Below are positions 1 through 8,214 of a DNA stretch of 28,627 nucleotides, in pieces. The notes beneath the pieces are model-generated. The model did no database searches, was not told the origin of the DNA, and was given only the letters and a program-made list of their open reading frames with translations. The position numbers were made by a program, and so were the translations under genes. Numbering within the stretch: position 1 is the stretch's first letter; the number at the start of each line of letters is the position of its first letter. Source of the DNA: an uncultured Clostridium sp. GTDB taxonomy: Bacteria; Bacillota; Clostridia; TANB77; CAG-508. Location of the stretch: positions 1 to 28,627 of the forward strand of contig USOV01000009.1 in assembly GCA_900556455.1 (NCBI GenBank), given 5' to 3'.

Positions 1-2
1 GT

Positions 3-98
3 TCAATAATTGGCATTTTAAATTTAATAATTTCAGGTATATACTTCTATTTAACTAATCAACTAGATTTTTTAAAAAGATTGAAAAAAGGTGAGTGA
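3..98 (+). CDS. C-terminal tail of a membrane protein (partial, cut by window start)
   Basis: An open frame enters from the left edge and stops at TGA 96-98. The visible 31 residues are one hydrophobic helix (about 20 residues of I, L, G, Y, F) followed by a short basic tail ending LKRLKKGE. This is how a polytopic membrane protein such as a polysaccharide flippase or polymerase often ends, and the following glycosyltransferases make that reasonable, but family cannot be assigned from this fragment. Its stop codon overlaps the ribosome binding site of the next gene, so the two are probably translationally coupled. Confidence 0.5.
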   Translation, partial: SIIGILNLIISGIYFYLTNQLDFLKRLKKGE

Positions 99-103
99 AT
101 AAA

Positions 104-1285
104 TTGAAAAAAATATCAGTATTAACACCAACATACAATGATGCAGAAAGTATTGAAGAAACTCTACTTTCATTAATTAATCAAACTTATACTAATTGGG
201 AATCCATTATTATTGATGATGGTTCTACAGACAATACTAAAACTGTTATAGAAGAGTTTAAAAAAACATATGATAAAGATAATAAAATAAATTATATACA
301 TCAAAATAATGCAGACCAATTAAATGCTCTTATAAATGGTTTGTCAAAAGCATCTGGAGATTACATTTTTGTTCTTCATTCTGACGATTTATTACCTACT
401 AATGATTTTTTTGAAAAAATCGTTACTTCAATAACTCAAACTGATTGTGATGCTCTAATCGGAGACTTAGAAATAATAAATAGTGCATCTGACACAGTAA
501 ATTGTTGGAAAGCTTTAACATATAAGAACCGCAATTATACTCCTGTTATTTTGTTATTGAATGATGGGGCTAATATATATGGAGATGTTGCATTATGGAA
601 AAAGGAGATTTACTCTGAAAAGGTAAAAGGAAACTATTTACTTTGGAATACACCTTTTTGGTTAGACTTGCGAAATAATCCATCTGTTCTAAATGTAAAA
701 AATGTAGATTTTCCAATTTTAAAATATAGAATTCATGAATCAAATTACATAAAAAATGATATTGGTAAATTTAATGTTTTAAATGGTGAATTAAGAGCAT
801 TAACTATTTTGCTAAATTATTATTCAATTCCTTTATACCATTTTCAAAAATTTATTTGGAATTTTATAAGAATTAGGGGAATTAGGAAATTAAAACTTAG
901 TAACTATTTTAAACCATTATATTTAAATAAAGGAACAAAAAATAAATATAAAATAATAAAAAATAAAATACAAAAAACTTATGGGGAAAAATATAAAGAA
1001 AATATTTTCTTTATATCTCTATTAGGATTTTATAAAAACAATTCTGACCGTACTATAGAATTAAATAATTTAGAAAATGAAGAAATCTTTTTGGGTAAAG
1101 ATATAAGATCTTTTACGAAAAAATTATTTGATAATAAATTATCTGATTTTTACTACAATCTTTTTGAAGAAATGCAAAAAGGGTTCAGCACTATACAGGT
1201 CAAAAATGAAGCAGAAAAAGATTTAGCAATTAAACTTACAAAATTTTTATGTATCTATCCATATGTGAAAGTTGTTGTAAAATAA
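104..1285 (+). CDS. Family 2 (GT-A) glycosyltransferase, surface polysaccharide
   Basis: Transfers a sugar from a nucleotide-sugar donor to a growing surface glycan on the cytoplasmic side of the membrane; donor and acceptor cannot be told from sequence. The N-terminus has the GT2 fold signatures: ISVLTPTYND at the start, IIDDGSTDNT near residue 42, and a metal-binding HSDD (DxD-type) near residue 93. The C-terminal half is not recognisable and probably selects the acceptor. I prefer the TTG start at 104 over the GTG at 95, because AAAGGTGAG (87-95) lies about 8 bases before the TTG and would overlap the GTG. This gives 393 residues beginning MKKISVLTP. It lies between a membrane-protein tail and a GT32 transferase on the same strand. 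Confidence 0.82.
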   Translation: MKKISVLTPTYNDAESIEETLLSLINQTYTNWESIIIDDGSTDNTKTVIEEFKKTYDKDNKINYIHQNNADQLNALINGLSKASGDYIFVLHSDDLLPTNDFFEKIVTSITQTDCDALIGDLEIINSASDTVNCWKALTYKNRNYTPVILLLNDGANIYGDVALWKKEIYSEKVKGNYLLWNTPFWLDLRNNPSVLNVKNVDFPILKYRIHESNYIKNDIGKFNVLNGELRALTILLNYYSIPLYHFQKFIWNFIRIRGIRKLKLSNYFKPLYLNKGTKNKYKIIKNKIQKTYGEKYKENIFFISLLGFYKNNSDRTIELNNLENEEIFLGKDIRSFTKKLFDNKLSDFYYNLFEEMQKGFSTIQVKNEAEKDLAIKLTKFLCIYPYVKVVVK

Positions 1286-1296
1286 TGGAGGTAAAA

Positions 1297-2007
1297 ATGG
1301 CAATACCAAAAATTATTCACTATGTTTGGATGGGCGGAAAAGAGAAGCCCTCACAAATAAAGAAATGTATAAAAACATGGAAAAAACATTTAAAAGATTA
1401 TGAATTTATTGAATGGAATGAGCAAAACTTTGATATAAATAGCAATGAATTTGTAAAAAAAATGTATGAAAAAAAGAAATGGGCTTTTGTTAGTGATTAT
1501 GTGAGAGCTTATGCTATATATAATTACGGAGGAATATATTTAGATACAGATGTATTTGTTATAGACAAATTAGACTCACTTTTAGAAAACAAAGCTTTTG
1601 TCGGATTTGAAGCTCCAGAATTTCCTTTTACAGCAGTTTTTGGTGCAGAAAAAGGTCATCCTTTTATAAAAGATATCTTGGATTATTATGATGATATAAA
1701 GCTAGAAGGAAATTTCGAAGATAATAATACAATTTCTGTTTCTAATTTATTAATAGAGAAATATGGATGCAAAAAAGGTAATTTTGAACAAACTTTAGAA
1801 ACTGGTATAAAAGTATACACAGATGATGTTTTGTGTAATCCGTCAAAAAATTCTTTGACTGTTCACGTTTTTTTAGGAAGTTGGTTAAACAATAATTCTT
1901 TTAAATATAAATTTCATGAATTTTTACGAATGCAGTTAAATTGTAAATTCAATATAAATTTATATTGTAATTATATCAAATTACGTAATAAGTTAATAAA
2001 AAAATAG
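1297..2007 (+). CDS. GT32-type glycosyltransferase (DXD sugar-binding, capsular polysaccharide)
   Basis: Retaining glycosyltransferase of the OCH1/GT32 class (Gly_transf_sug). The start IPKIIHYVWMGG is the family's usual N-terminus. The core WAFVSDYVRAYAIYNYGGIYLDTD carries the R-x-x-x-L/I-x-x-x-GG-x-Y-x-D-x-D pattern with the metal-binding LDTD near residue 88. At 236 residues it has the length of bacterial family members. I chose ATG 1297 because GGAGGT (1287-1292) sits 4 bases before it; the upstream in-frame ATG 1285 has no ribosome binding site. It begins 11 bases after the GT2 gene stops, so they share a transcript, which ends at the hairpin overlapping this gene's stop. Confidence 0.85.
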   Translation: MAIPKIIHYVWMGGKEKPSQIKKCIKTWKKHLKDYEFIEWNEQNFDINSNEFVKKMYEKKKWAFVSDYVRAYAIYNYGGIYLDTDVFVIDKLDSLLENKAFVGFEAPEFPFTAVFGAEKGHPFIKDILDYYDDIKLEGNFEDNNTISVSNLLIEKYGCKKGNFEQTLETGIKVYTDDVLCNPSKNSLTVHVFLGSWLNNNSFKYKFHEFLRMQLNCKFNINLYCNYIKLRNKLIKK

Positions 2008-2036
2008 GAATAGATTAAATAATCTATTCCTATTTT
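2002..2036. terminator. Bidirectional intrinsic terminator between convergent genes
   Basis: A perfect 14-15 bp stem (AATAGGAATAGATT against its complement at 2021-2034) with an AAAT loop. A run of T follows on the + side and a run of A precedes it, which is a T-run for the - strand. It overlaps the stop of the GT32 gene and abuts the stop of the carboxypeptidase gene, so it can end both transcripts. Confidence 0.9.
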
Positions 2037-2040
2037 TTTA

Positions 2041-4311
2041 TTAAAATCCTAAACTATTATTTAAATATATTAAACTATCAAATATTTCTTCATTAGTTAT
2101 ATATGAATTTTCATTTTTAGGTAAGTTTATTATCATTTTGTCATTATATATAACATAATCATAAGTTTGATATTCATTTAATTCTTCATAATAATTATTA
2201 ATTATTTCTCCATTTACTGTATCCCTTAAATAAAAATCTCCAGATATTCCAAAAGCATATAATTTATTTGCATTTAATAACATTTCAAGATAATTATCAT
2301 ATTTATTATTTTCCTCACTTTGTTCTTCTATTTTAAGGAAACCGTTTTCATCAATAATATAATTATTATTTGTAATTTGATTAATTCTATTTACAAACTC
2401 TTCTCTTGATTTTTCTTCAACCCATACACCAACTTCATTATTTATTGGCATTAATTTTGCAGAATTTACTTCATCTTCTGTTGGTATATCATTTTTAAGC
2501 ATACCTGCTAATTCAATATAATATTGTTCTTCATCTGAAGTTTCGCTTATATTTAAAGCTCTTGCTCTTTTTGCCATATTAAATGTTGCTACTTTATTAT
2601 TTAATGGCACACCTTTTAACATATTTGTGACTGAAGTGATATATTTTGTAGAAAGCCCTTCATTTACTGACTGTTGATGACTTTTTATCCAACTAGGTAA
2701 TTCTATTAATGCTGCTTGAGCACCTAAATCTGCTCTTGCCCAACTTATTAAATATTGAACTCCATATGAATCATATTTTTTTGTAGCAGATGGAAATCTT
2801 GTAGCAAAATAACTACAAATTTCAGAATCCCCTATAAGAGAATTTTCCCATCCATGTAAGTCTATAACCATGGTTTTTCCACTAATTGATTTTTTCTCTA
2901 TCAAAAAGTCTCTTAATGCCACTGCTTCATAAGCCTGAAATCCTGCTTTTCCATTGTAATTTCTGTTATCTGTATAAATTTTATATGGCTGTCCACTAAC
3001 TTGCCAACATCTATTAATATCTATTCCTGTATTGTTTGGTGCAGAAGAATATACTGTTCTTCTACCTGGTCCATTATTAGTCCATCCATCAGTAAGCCCA
3101 TCTGGGTTTACATTTGGGAAAATGTATATAGTCCAGTTTTTAGCTATGTATTCATCTCTTCCATTGATAAGGCTATTATAAAAATCATTTGCAATTAATG
3201 TAAGTTCTTTTCCATCATAACTCCAATTATCTTCAAATCCATGTACTTCAAATGTAGTAAATAATACATTTTCTCCAGCCCCGTATTTATAATATTTTAA
3301 ATCTGAACCTTTATTACTGTCTGATTGCTTTAATCCGCTTATTCCATAAGTTCCAGTTTTGCCTGTTGTAATATCATATAATCTAAACATTTGAGAGTCT
3401 TTTCCTGAATATGCCTGTGTTGTAAAAGTTGTGTCTTGTGTTAAATAATTTCCACTTGCTTTTGACTTGAATGCATAATATCCATTACCTTTATTTTCTG
3501 GAATCCACAATTGTGAATCTGCCTTTGTATTATCAAGCACATATACTGTTCCATTTTCCTCAGATACCACCTCGTTAGATAGTACTGATATGATTTGACA
3601 ATAATCATTATCTACATATTTAATATCAAACATTTGACTCTTACAGCTTTTTTCTGTTACTGCAACTGTAGTACCATCACCATTGTAATCTAACACTAAA
3701 TTTGAGTTCGTTTTCATTTCAAATTTATATGTTCTTTCGCTAATTTCTTTTGTCAAAACGAATTTAAACTTTTGAGCTGTGTTATTTACTAAATCACAAA
3801 TCTGGATATTAACTCCATTTCCTGCTTGAGCCATATATACATCTAATGTCTTAAGATTGTCTAATTTTGATATTATGTTATAATAGCCATTTCCTGCATC
3901 TTTTATCCACCATTTTTGAGCATCATTTCCAGTATACTCGCATTGTTGCACATTCGTACAATTTGCTATTCTTGCATCTTTTACATCTAGTGATTTTCCT
4001 GAGTGTACTGCTATTATTTTGTAATAGCCATCCCCTAAATATTTAACATTAAATTTTTGGTTATTCATTCTATTATTTGTTAATAACTGTACATTTGCCC
4101 AATTTGCAGTTGAACCTCCTGCAACATCTATTACATAGTTTTCATTTAACGCACTTTTAATTGTATATGTTCCATCTTCTATTGTTCTGCCCTCATTATT
4201 AGATAGTTCCATTTGCATAGAATCAGCATCTTTTGCAAAGGCAACACTTTGTAGGGCAAAAAATATAGCTAATACAATTCCACACATTAATATTCTTTTT
4301 ATTCTTTTCAT
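2041..4311 (-). CDS. Secreted M14 zinc carboxypeptidase with N-terminal ricin-type beta-trefoil lectin repeats
   Basis: Extracellular metallopeptidase. From the ATG at 4311 (AAGGAG just upstream; the longer frame to 4338 is less likely) it is 756 residues. A basic start and hydrophobic helix ending SVAFA form a signal peptide. Residues ~45-185 and ~190-315 look like two ricin-B beta-trefoils with repeating GDGYYKI, GNGYYNI, GNGYYAF and AQKW/SQMF turns, probably binding glycans. The peptidase follows: zinc ligands HGFE (H~357, E~360), NPDG, substrate arginines in GPGRR, GIDINRCW, third zinc ligand in DLHGW (H~486), and the catalytic glutamate in ALIELPS (E~537). About 160 C-terminal residues match nothing I recognise. 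The substrate could be peptidoglycan stem peptides or host protein; sequence does not decide. Confidence 0.85.
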   Translation of the reverse strand: MKRIKRILMCGIVLAIFFALQSVAFAKDADSMQMELSNNEGRTIEDGTYTIKSALNENYVIDVAGGSTANWANVQLLTNNRMNNQKFNVKYLGDGYYKIIAVHSGKSLDVKDARIANCTNVQQCEYTGNDAQKWWIKDAGNGYYNIISKLDNLKTLDVYMAQAGNGVNIQICDLVNNTAQKFKFVLTKEISERTYKFEMKTNSNLVLDYNGDGTTVAVTEKSCKSQMFDIKYVDNDYCQIISVLSNEVVSEENGTVYVLDNTKADSQLWIPENKGNGYYAFKSKASGNYLTQDTTFTTQAYSGKDSQMFRLYDITTGKTGTYGISGLKQSDSNKGSDLKYYKYGAGENVLFTTFEVHGFEDNWSYDGKELTLIANDFYNSLINGRDEYIAKNWTIYIFPNVNPDGLTDGWTNNGPGRRTVYSSAPNNTGIDINRCWQVSGQPYKIYTDNRNYNGKAGFQAYEAVALRDFLIEKKSISGKTMVIDLHGWENSLIGDSEICSYFATRFPSATKKYDSYGVQYLISWARADLGAQAALIELPSWIKSHQQSVNEGLSTKYITSVTNMLKGVPLNNKVATFNMAKRARALNISETSDEEQYYIELAGMLKNDIPTEDEVNSAKLMPINNEVGVWVEEKSREEFVNRINQITNNNYIIDENGFLKIEEQSEENNKYDNYLEMLLNANKLYAFGISGDFYLRDTVNGEIINNYYEELNEYQTYDYVIYNDKMIINLPKNENSYITNEEIFDSLIYLNNSLGF

Positions 4312-4426
4312 TTTTTTCTCCTTCCTTTGTTTTGGCATTCTATCCTTTTTTTATTATACTACTATATTATCTTTTTGAGAAGCAGATTTTTTAATTTTTT
4401 TATATTTAATACGAAATTAATAATTA

Positions 4427-4463
4427 AAAGATATAATTATTAATTTTTAACAATTATATCTTT
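4427..4463 (-). terminator. AT-rich hairpin between the sigma factor and carboxypeptidase genes
   Basis: A perfect 12 bp inverted repeat (AAAGATATAATT at 4427-4438 and its complement at 4452-4463) followed on the - strand by a U-rich but interrupted stretch. It lies downstream of the sigma factor gene and upstream of the carboxypeptidase, so it may separate the two transcripts. All but two of its pairs are A-T, so it would be a weak terminator. Confidence 0.4.
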
Positions 4464-4540
4464 ATAACATTATTAAAAAAGTATTGAAATTATATTTCTA
4501 TATGCAAATTTATAATGCTTAATTATCTAAAAAAGTATTA

Positions 4541-6166
4541 TTATTCATCTACACTTGCTGGCACTAATACATCTGTATTATCTACTTTCAAAGCAAAATA
4601 AGGTTGCTCTTTATTTTCCTCTTTTAGATATAATATAAAATCACTATCAAATATCATTTTCCTTGAATTTTTTATTATTCCTTCTCGTGTGGCATCAATT
4701 GCTGCCTCACTTTTTACGCTTCCCCCTATATTATTTAATTCAAAGTCTATCGTTTGTAAGGCTTGTTTTATATAATATCCACTATTTTTAATTTCTCTTC
4801 CGCATAATTCGTCATAGTTAATTTCAGCATTGACTTTTATAAATGGTATTCTTAGCATATCATCTTCTTCAAATGTAGTTTTCCCATAATAGCCACTCTG
4901 CTGTTTTTTTATTTCTTCATAATTTTCTTCAAATGATTTATTCTCTCCGGTTGTTTTATATAAAATAACATCTTCTCCTTCTTTAGTTTTTAATTTTATA
5001 GCAAAATTTTCTTCTGAATTATAAAACAATATTTCTACATTTTTACTTGCCTCAGGCTTAGTACTGCAATCTACTCCAAAACATTTTACTCTAGTTTCTG
5101 AATTATTAAACTTCATACTCTCCATTGCTGTTGAGAATGGTTCCAAAAAATTAAACTCTTTTTTCAATATTGCATATAATACATATCCATTTGGATCATT
5201 CCAATCAATTCTATCTATTAATTTACTATCCTCATTAAATTTTTGTTTTATTCCATTTTTGATTTTATTTTTTAAATCTTCCCCCATAGCCTGCCCGTGT
5301 ATTTTAAAGTATGAGTTTTCCGATAATTGATTAGCTTTAAAGCTTTGTTTGTTTAATTCATTTGCAAGTTCTGATTCTCCATCTTCAAATTCAATTTTTC
5401 CTTTTACAACATCATTCATAAAATCATTCCATACTAAATTAAAAGTACCTACCCATACCTTATTACTATCCATTGTTGATAATTTACTTGTATATGTCGG
5501 AGTCATTGGTACTTTTCCTGTAAAACTTTCAATGATTTTCTTTGTAGCATATACTCCTCCTGCTAGTAAAATACTTATACATAACATTATTATAATTACT
5601 TTTGACACTTTATTCATTTCATCAAATCCTTTCTTTATTAAAATTTTTAGTAATTCTTTTTTGCCTCTATGGATAAGATTTTTTACATTTTGAATTGATT
5701 CTCCGAGTATTTGTGCTGTTTCTTGATATGTTAGTTCTTCAATTTTGACCAAATACATTGCATTTTTATATCTATCATCTAACATATTTATAGCAGTAAT
5801 TATTGCTTGTCTTTTTTCATTCTTTGTTATAATATCTACCACATCTTGTTCTATTCTCATAGTTTCATTCAAATTATATTTTTCATTTATTTCAGTTCTT
5901 CTTTTTTCCATATTTATTTGATTATATGCTCTACTTTTAGCAACTAAATATATATAATATTTAAAACTATAACCATCTTTAATTTTATTTTGCATAATAT
6001 AAATAAACACATCTTGAGTAATATCTTCAGCTTTTTGATAATCTTTTACTATATTATAAACAAAGTATTGTATTTTGTCCTTATACTTATTATATAGCAA
6101 TTCAAAAGCACCTTTTTCTCCATCTAAATATTCATTATATAATTTTATATCTAAATCTTTCTCCAT
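4541..6166 (-). CDS. ECF-type sigma factor fused via one TM helix to an extracytoplasmic serpin-like domain
   Basis: 541 residues. Residues 1-90 are sigma-70 region 2 (AEDITQDVFIYIM, core-RNAP binding) and ~115-172 are region 4 (LTYQETAQILGESIQNVKNLIHRG, a -35-binding helix-turn-helix). A membrane helix follows at ~189-207, then ~330 residues predicted outside the cell. That part has serpin-like landmarks in the right order: NGYVLYAILKKEFNFLEPF resembles the NAxYFKGxWxxPF region, IPFIKVNAEINYDEL resembles strand s5A, GGSVKSEAAIDATREG resembles the reactive-loop hinge, and SDFILYLKEENKEQPYFALKV resembles the C-terminal strands. The serpin call is inference by eye. An ATG at 5617 (residue 184) preceded by AAAGGA could start the membrane part separately. 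Stand-alone gene with no separate anti-sigma gene beside it. Confidence 0.75.
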   Translation of the reverse strand: MEKDLDIKLYNEYLDGEKGAFELLYNKYKDKIQYFVYNIVKDYQKAEDITQDVFIYIMQNKIKDGYSFKYYIYLVAKSRAYNQINMEKRRTEINEKYNLNETMRIEQDVVDIITKNEKRQAIITAINMLDDRYKNAMYLVKIEELTYQETAQILGESIQNVKNLIHRGKKELLKILIKKGFDEMNKVSKVIIIMLCISILLAGGVYATKKIIESFTGKVPMTPTYTSKLSTMDSNKVWVGTFNLVWNDFMNDVVKGKIEFEDGESELANELNKQSFKANQLSENSYFKIHGQAMGEDLKNKIKNGIKQKFNEDSKLIDRIDWNDPNGYVLYAILKKEFNFLEPFSTAMESMKFNNSETRVKCFGVDCSTKPEASKNVEILFYNSEENFAIKLKTKEGEDVILYKTTGENKSFEENYEEIKKQQSGYYGKTTFEEDDMLRIPFIKVNAEINYDELCGREIKNSGYYIKQALQTIDFELNNIGGSVKSEAAIDATREGIIKNSRKMIFDSDFILYLKEENKEQPYFALKVDNTDVLVPASVDE

Positions 6167-6349
6167 ATCTTACCCTGCTTTCATATATACAAACAGCTGA
6201 AGACTAAAAAAGTTTCAATTTTTTGTATTTTTTTGATTATATCATAATTTATATCATCTAAAAAATAAGTAATTAAAAAAACAAATTTTCATAATTTTTT
6301 ACGTGTTTTTTAATAAAAACCTACTATATGCTTAGGCACAATTTTACCC

Positions 6350-6378
6350 TTGCATAATCACCAACAATATATTATAAT
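6350..6378 (+). promoter_or_regulatory. SigA-type promoter of the tagA operon
   Basis: TTGCAT at 6350-6355, a 17-base spacer, and a perfect TATAAT at 6373-6378. Transcription should begin near 6385. The -35 overlaps the TTG at which the longest downstream open frame could be said to begin, so that TTG cannot be the translation start. Confidence 0.8.
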
Positions 6379-6430
6379 AATTAAAGTAAAATTTAGCATT
6401 ATAATACAAAAAATAAAGGGGCGAATTAAA

Positions 6431-7147
6431 ATAAAAGCATATTTTGAGAAATTATATAAATCAACCAAAGAAAGTTTTTTTGAAATAGTAAAGCAAAATA
6501 TTATAAATGAAAAGAAAATGTTCATTGTAACAGCAAATCCTGAAACTATTATGACTTCTGAACAAAATAATGATTTCAAGGAAGCGTTATTAGATGAAAA
6601 TACTACAATTATTCCAGATGGAATAGGTACTGTTAAAGGTGCAAAAATGCTAGGATATCATGTAGAAGAAACAATCCCTGGTGTAGAATTATGTACAAAA
6701 TTATTTGAATATTGTAACCAATATAGTAAAAATATTTTTCTTTTAGGTGCAAAACAAGAAGTTCTAGAAAAACTTGTTAATGTTTTAGAGCGTAATTATC
6801 CTAATGCACATATATGTGGATATGAGAATGGATATGTAGAAAATAAACAAGCCGTTTTTGACAAAATACCTAACCTTGAGCCAGATGTTGTATTAGTAGC
6901 CTTAGGAATTCCTGAACAAGAACTACTAATTTATAAAAATTTAAATCAATTTAATAAAGGAATATTTGTTGGTGTTGGCGGAAGTTTTGATGTACTAAGT
7001 GGTACAAAGAAAAGAGCACCAAAAATATTTATAAAATTACATTTAGAGTGGCTATATAGAATACTTAAAGAACCTAAAAGACTTAAAAGATTTTTCAATA
7101 GTAACGTAAAATATATTTTGAAAATAAAAAAAGAGGTTATGTCATGA
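6431..7147 (+). CDS. tagA: WecG/TagA/CpsF-family N-acetylmannosaminyltransferase
   Basis: Adds ManNAc from UDP-ManNAc to undecaprenyl-PP-GlcNAc on the inner membrane face, the committed step of the wall teichoic acid type linkage unit. Family motifs: VTANPETIM, IPDGIGTVKGAKMLG (with the conserved Asp), FLLGAKQEVLEKL, VLVALGIPEQE, GVGGSFDVLSGTKKRAPK, and the membrane-contacting tail LEWLYRILKEPKRLKRF. The start is uncertain. Downstream of the promoter there is no ATG, GTG or TTG in frame before the conserved core. GGGGCG (6418-6423) is well placed for ATA 6431 or ATT 6425, giving about 238 residues starting (M)KAYFEKLYKS. The next ATG would remove about 45 residues. It overlaps the next gene by 4 bases (ATGA). 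mnaA, which makes its donor, is in the same operon. Confidence 0.85.
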   Translation: MKAYFEKLYKSTKESFFEIVKQNIINEKKMFIVTANPETIMTSEQNNDFKEALLDENTTIIPDGIGTVKGAKMLGYHVEETIPGVELCTKLFEYCNQYSKNIFLLGAKQEVLEKLVNVLERNYPNAHICGYENGYVENKQAVFDKIPNLEPDVVLVALGIPEQELLIYKNLNQFNKGIFVGVGGSFDVLSGTKKRAPKIFIKLHLEWLYRILKEPKRLKRFFNSNVKYILKIKKEVMS

Positions 7148-7842
7148 AAACATTATTAATAATCCCTGCTTACAATGAAGAAAAAAACATAGAAAATACT
7201 ATTAAGAAGATTTTAGATTTGCACAATCCAGATATAGACTATATTATTATTAATGATGGTTCCACAGATAATACTTTAGAAATTTTAGAGAATAATCATT
7301 TTAATTATTTAAATTTACCTGCAAATTTAGGTATTGGTGGAGCTGTACAAACTGGCTATAAATACGCATTATATAAGAATTATGATATTGCAATCCAATT
7401 TGATGGTGATGGCCAACACAATGTTGAATATATAAGCCAATTAATTCAACAAATAGAAGCCGGTAATGATTTAGTTATAGGATCTAGATTTTTAGATAAT
7501 CTTACTGGCTTTAAGTCTACTAAAACTAGAAGAGTTGGAATAAAACTATTATCTAATCTTATAAAACTATGTACCGGAAAAAAGATAACAGATCCTACTA
7601 GCGGTTTTAGAGCTTGTAATAAAAAAATAATAGAATTGTTTTCAATGAACTATCCTTATGATTATCCTGAACCTGATACTATAGTAAAAGTTATAAAAAA
7701 AGGCTTTAATGTTAAAGAAATTCCTGTTATAATGAATGAACGAGAGCAAGGAAAATCTTCAATAAATATGTTAAAATCTGTTTATTATATGATTAAAGTA
7801 AGCTTATCTATTATTATATCAAGTTTTTCAAATAAGGAGTGA
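7144..7842 (+). CDS. DPM1-like polyprenyl-phosphate glycosyltransferase (GT2)
   Basis: Transfers one hexose from a nucleotide sugar to undecaprenyl phosphate, making a lipid-linked donor for GT-C enzymes outside the membrane. GT-A signatures: LLIIPAYNEEKNI, IINDGSTDNT, LGIGGAVQTG, the metal-binding QFDGDGQH, GSRF, and DPTSGFRACN. At 232 residues it is the short form without C-terminal membrane helices. The start ATG overlaps the tagA stop (ATGA), with AGAGG upstream. It is followed by DUF2304, GtrA and GT-C genes, a set that recurs in lipid-linked sugar flipping and transfer loci. Whether the sugar is glucose, mannose or another cannot be read. Confidence 0.87.
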   Translation: MKTLLIIPAYNEEKNIENTIKKILDLHNPDIDYIIINDGSTDNTLEILENNHFNYLNLPANLGIGGAVQTGYKYALYKNYDIAIQFDGDGQHNVEYISQLIQQIEAGNDLVIGSRFLDNLTGFKSTKTRRVGIKLLSNLIKLCTGKKITDPTSGFRACNKKIIELFSMNYPYDYPEPDTIVKVIKKGFNVKEIPVIMNEREQGKSSINMLKSVYYMIKVSLSIIISSFSNKE

Positions 7843-7848
7843 AAATAA

Positions 7849-8214
7849 ATGCCTATCAATTTAAGAATTTTCTTAGTTTTAAGTGTTTTTTGTTTTATTT
7901 TATTTATATTATATGTTATAAAAAAACAGAAATTATTATTAAAATATTCCCTTCTTTGGCTAGCCTCGTCTTTCCTTATGTTAATTTGCATATTATTTCC
8001 ATCTTTTTTAAACTTGCTATGCAAAATTTTAGGAATAGAATTAGTTTCTAATTTAGTTTTTTTAATTGGATTTCTAATTTTACTTGTGCTAACATTTGTC
8101 TTAACTATAATAGTTTCTGAACAAAAAAATAAAATTGTAGTACTTACTGAAGAAATAGCCATTATAAAAAAAGAATTAAAGGAGTTAAAAAATGATAAAG
8201 AAATTAATCAATAA
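7849..8214 (+). CDS. DUF2304 small membrane protein
   Basis: 121 residues: three hydrophobic segments (roughly residues 5-22, 30-52 and 62-85) followed by a charged amphipathic tail (KIVVLTEEIAIIKKELKEL), the layout of DUF2304. Proteins of this type are typically encoded next to DPM1-like glycosyltransferases and GtrA proteins and are thought to be accessory to lipid-linked sugar handling; no activity is established. AAGGAG precedes ATG 7849. The next gene begins inside its last 23 bases, so the two are coupled. Confidence 0.78.
   Translation: MPINLRIFLVLSVFCFILFILYVIKKQKLLLKYSLLWLASSFLMLICILFPSFLNLLCKILGIELVSNLVFLIGFLILLVLTFVLTIIVSEQKNKIVVLTEEIAIIKKELKELKNDKEINQ

Noticed and set aside
95..103. 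GTG 95 as the start of the GT2 glycosyltransferase
   Set aside because: It falls inside the AAAGGTGAG ribosome binding site; TTG 104 has proper spacing and gives the family's usual N-terminus.
3001..3198. Open frames antisense to the carboxypeptidase, sigma factor, xth and other real genes
   Set aside because: They lack ribosome binding sites and family similarity and are shadows of well-supported genes on the other strand.
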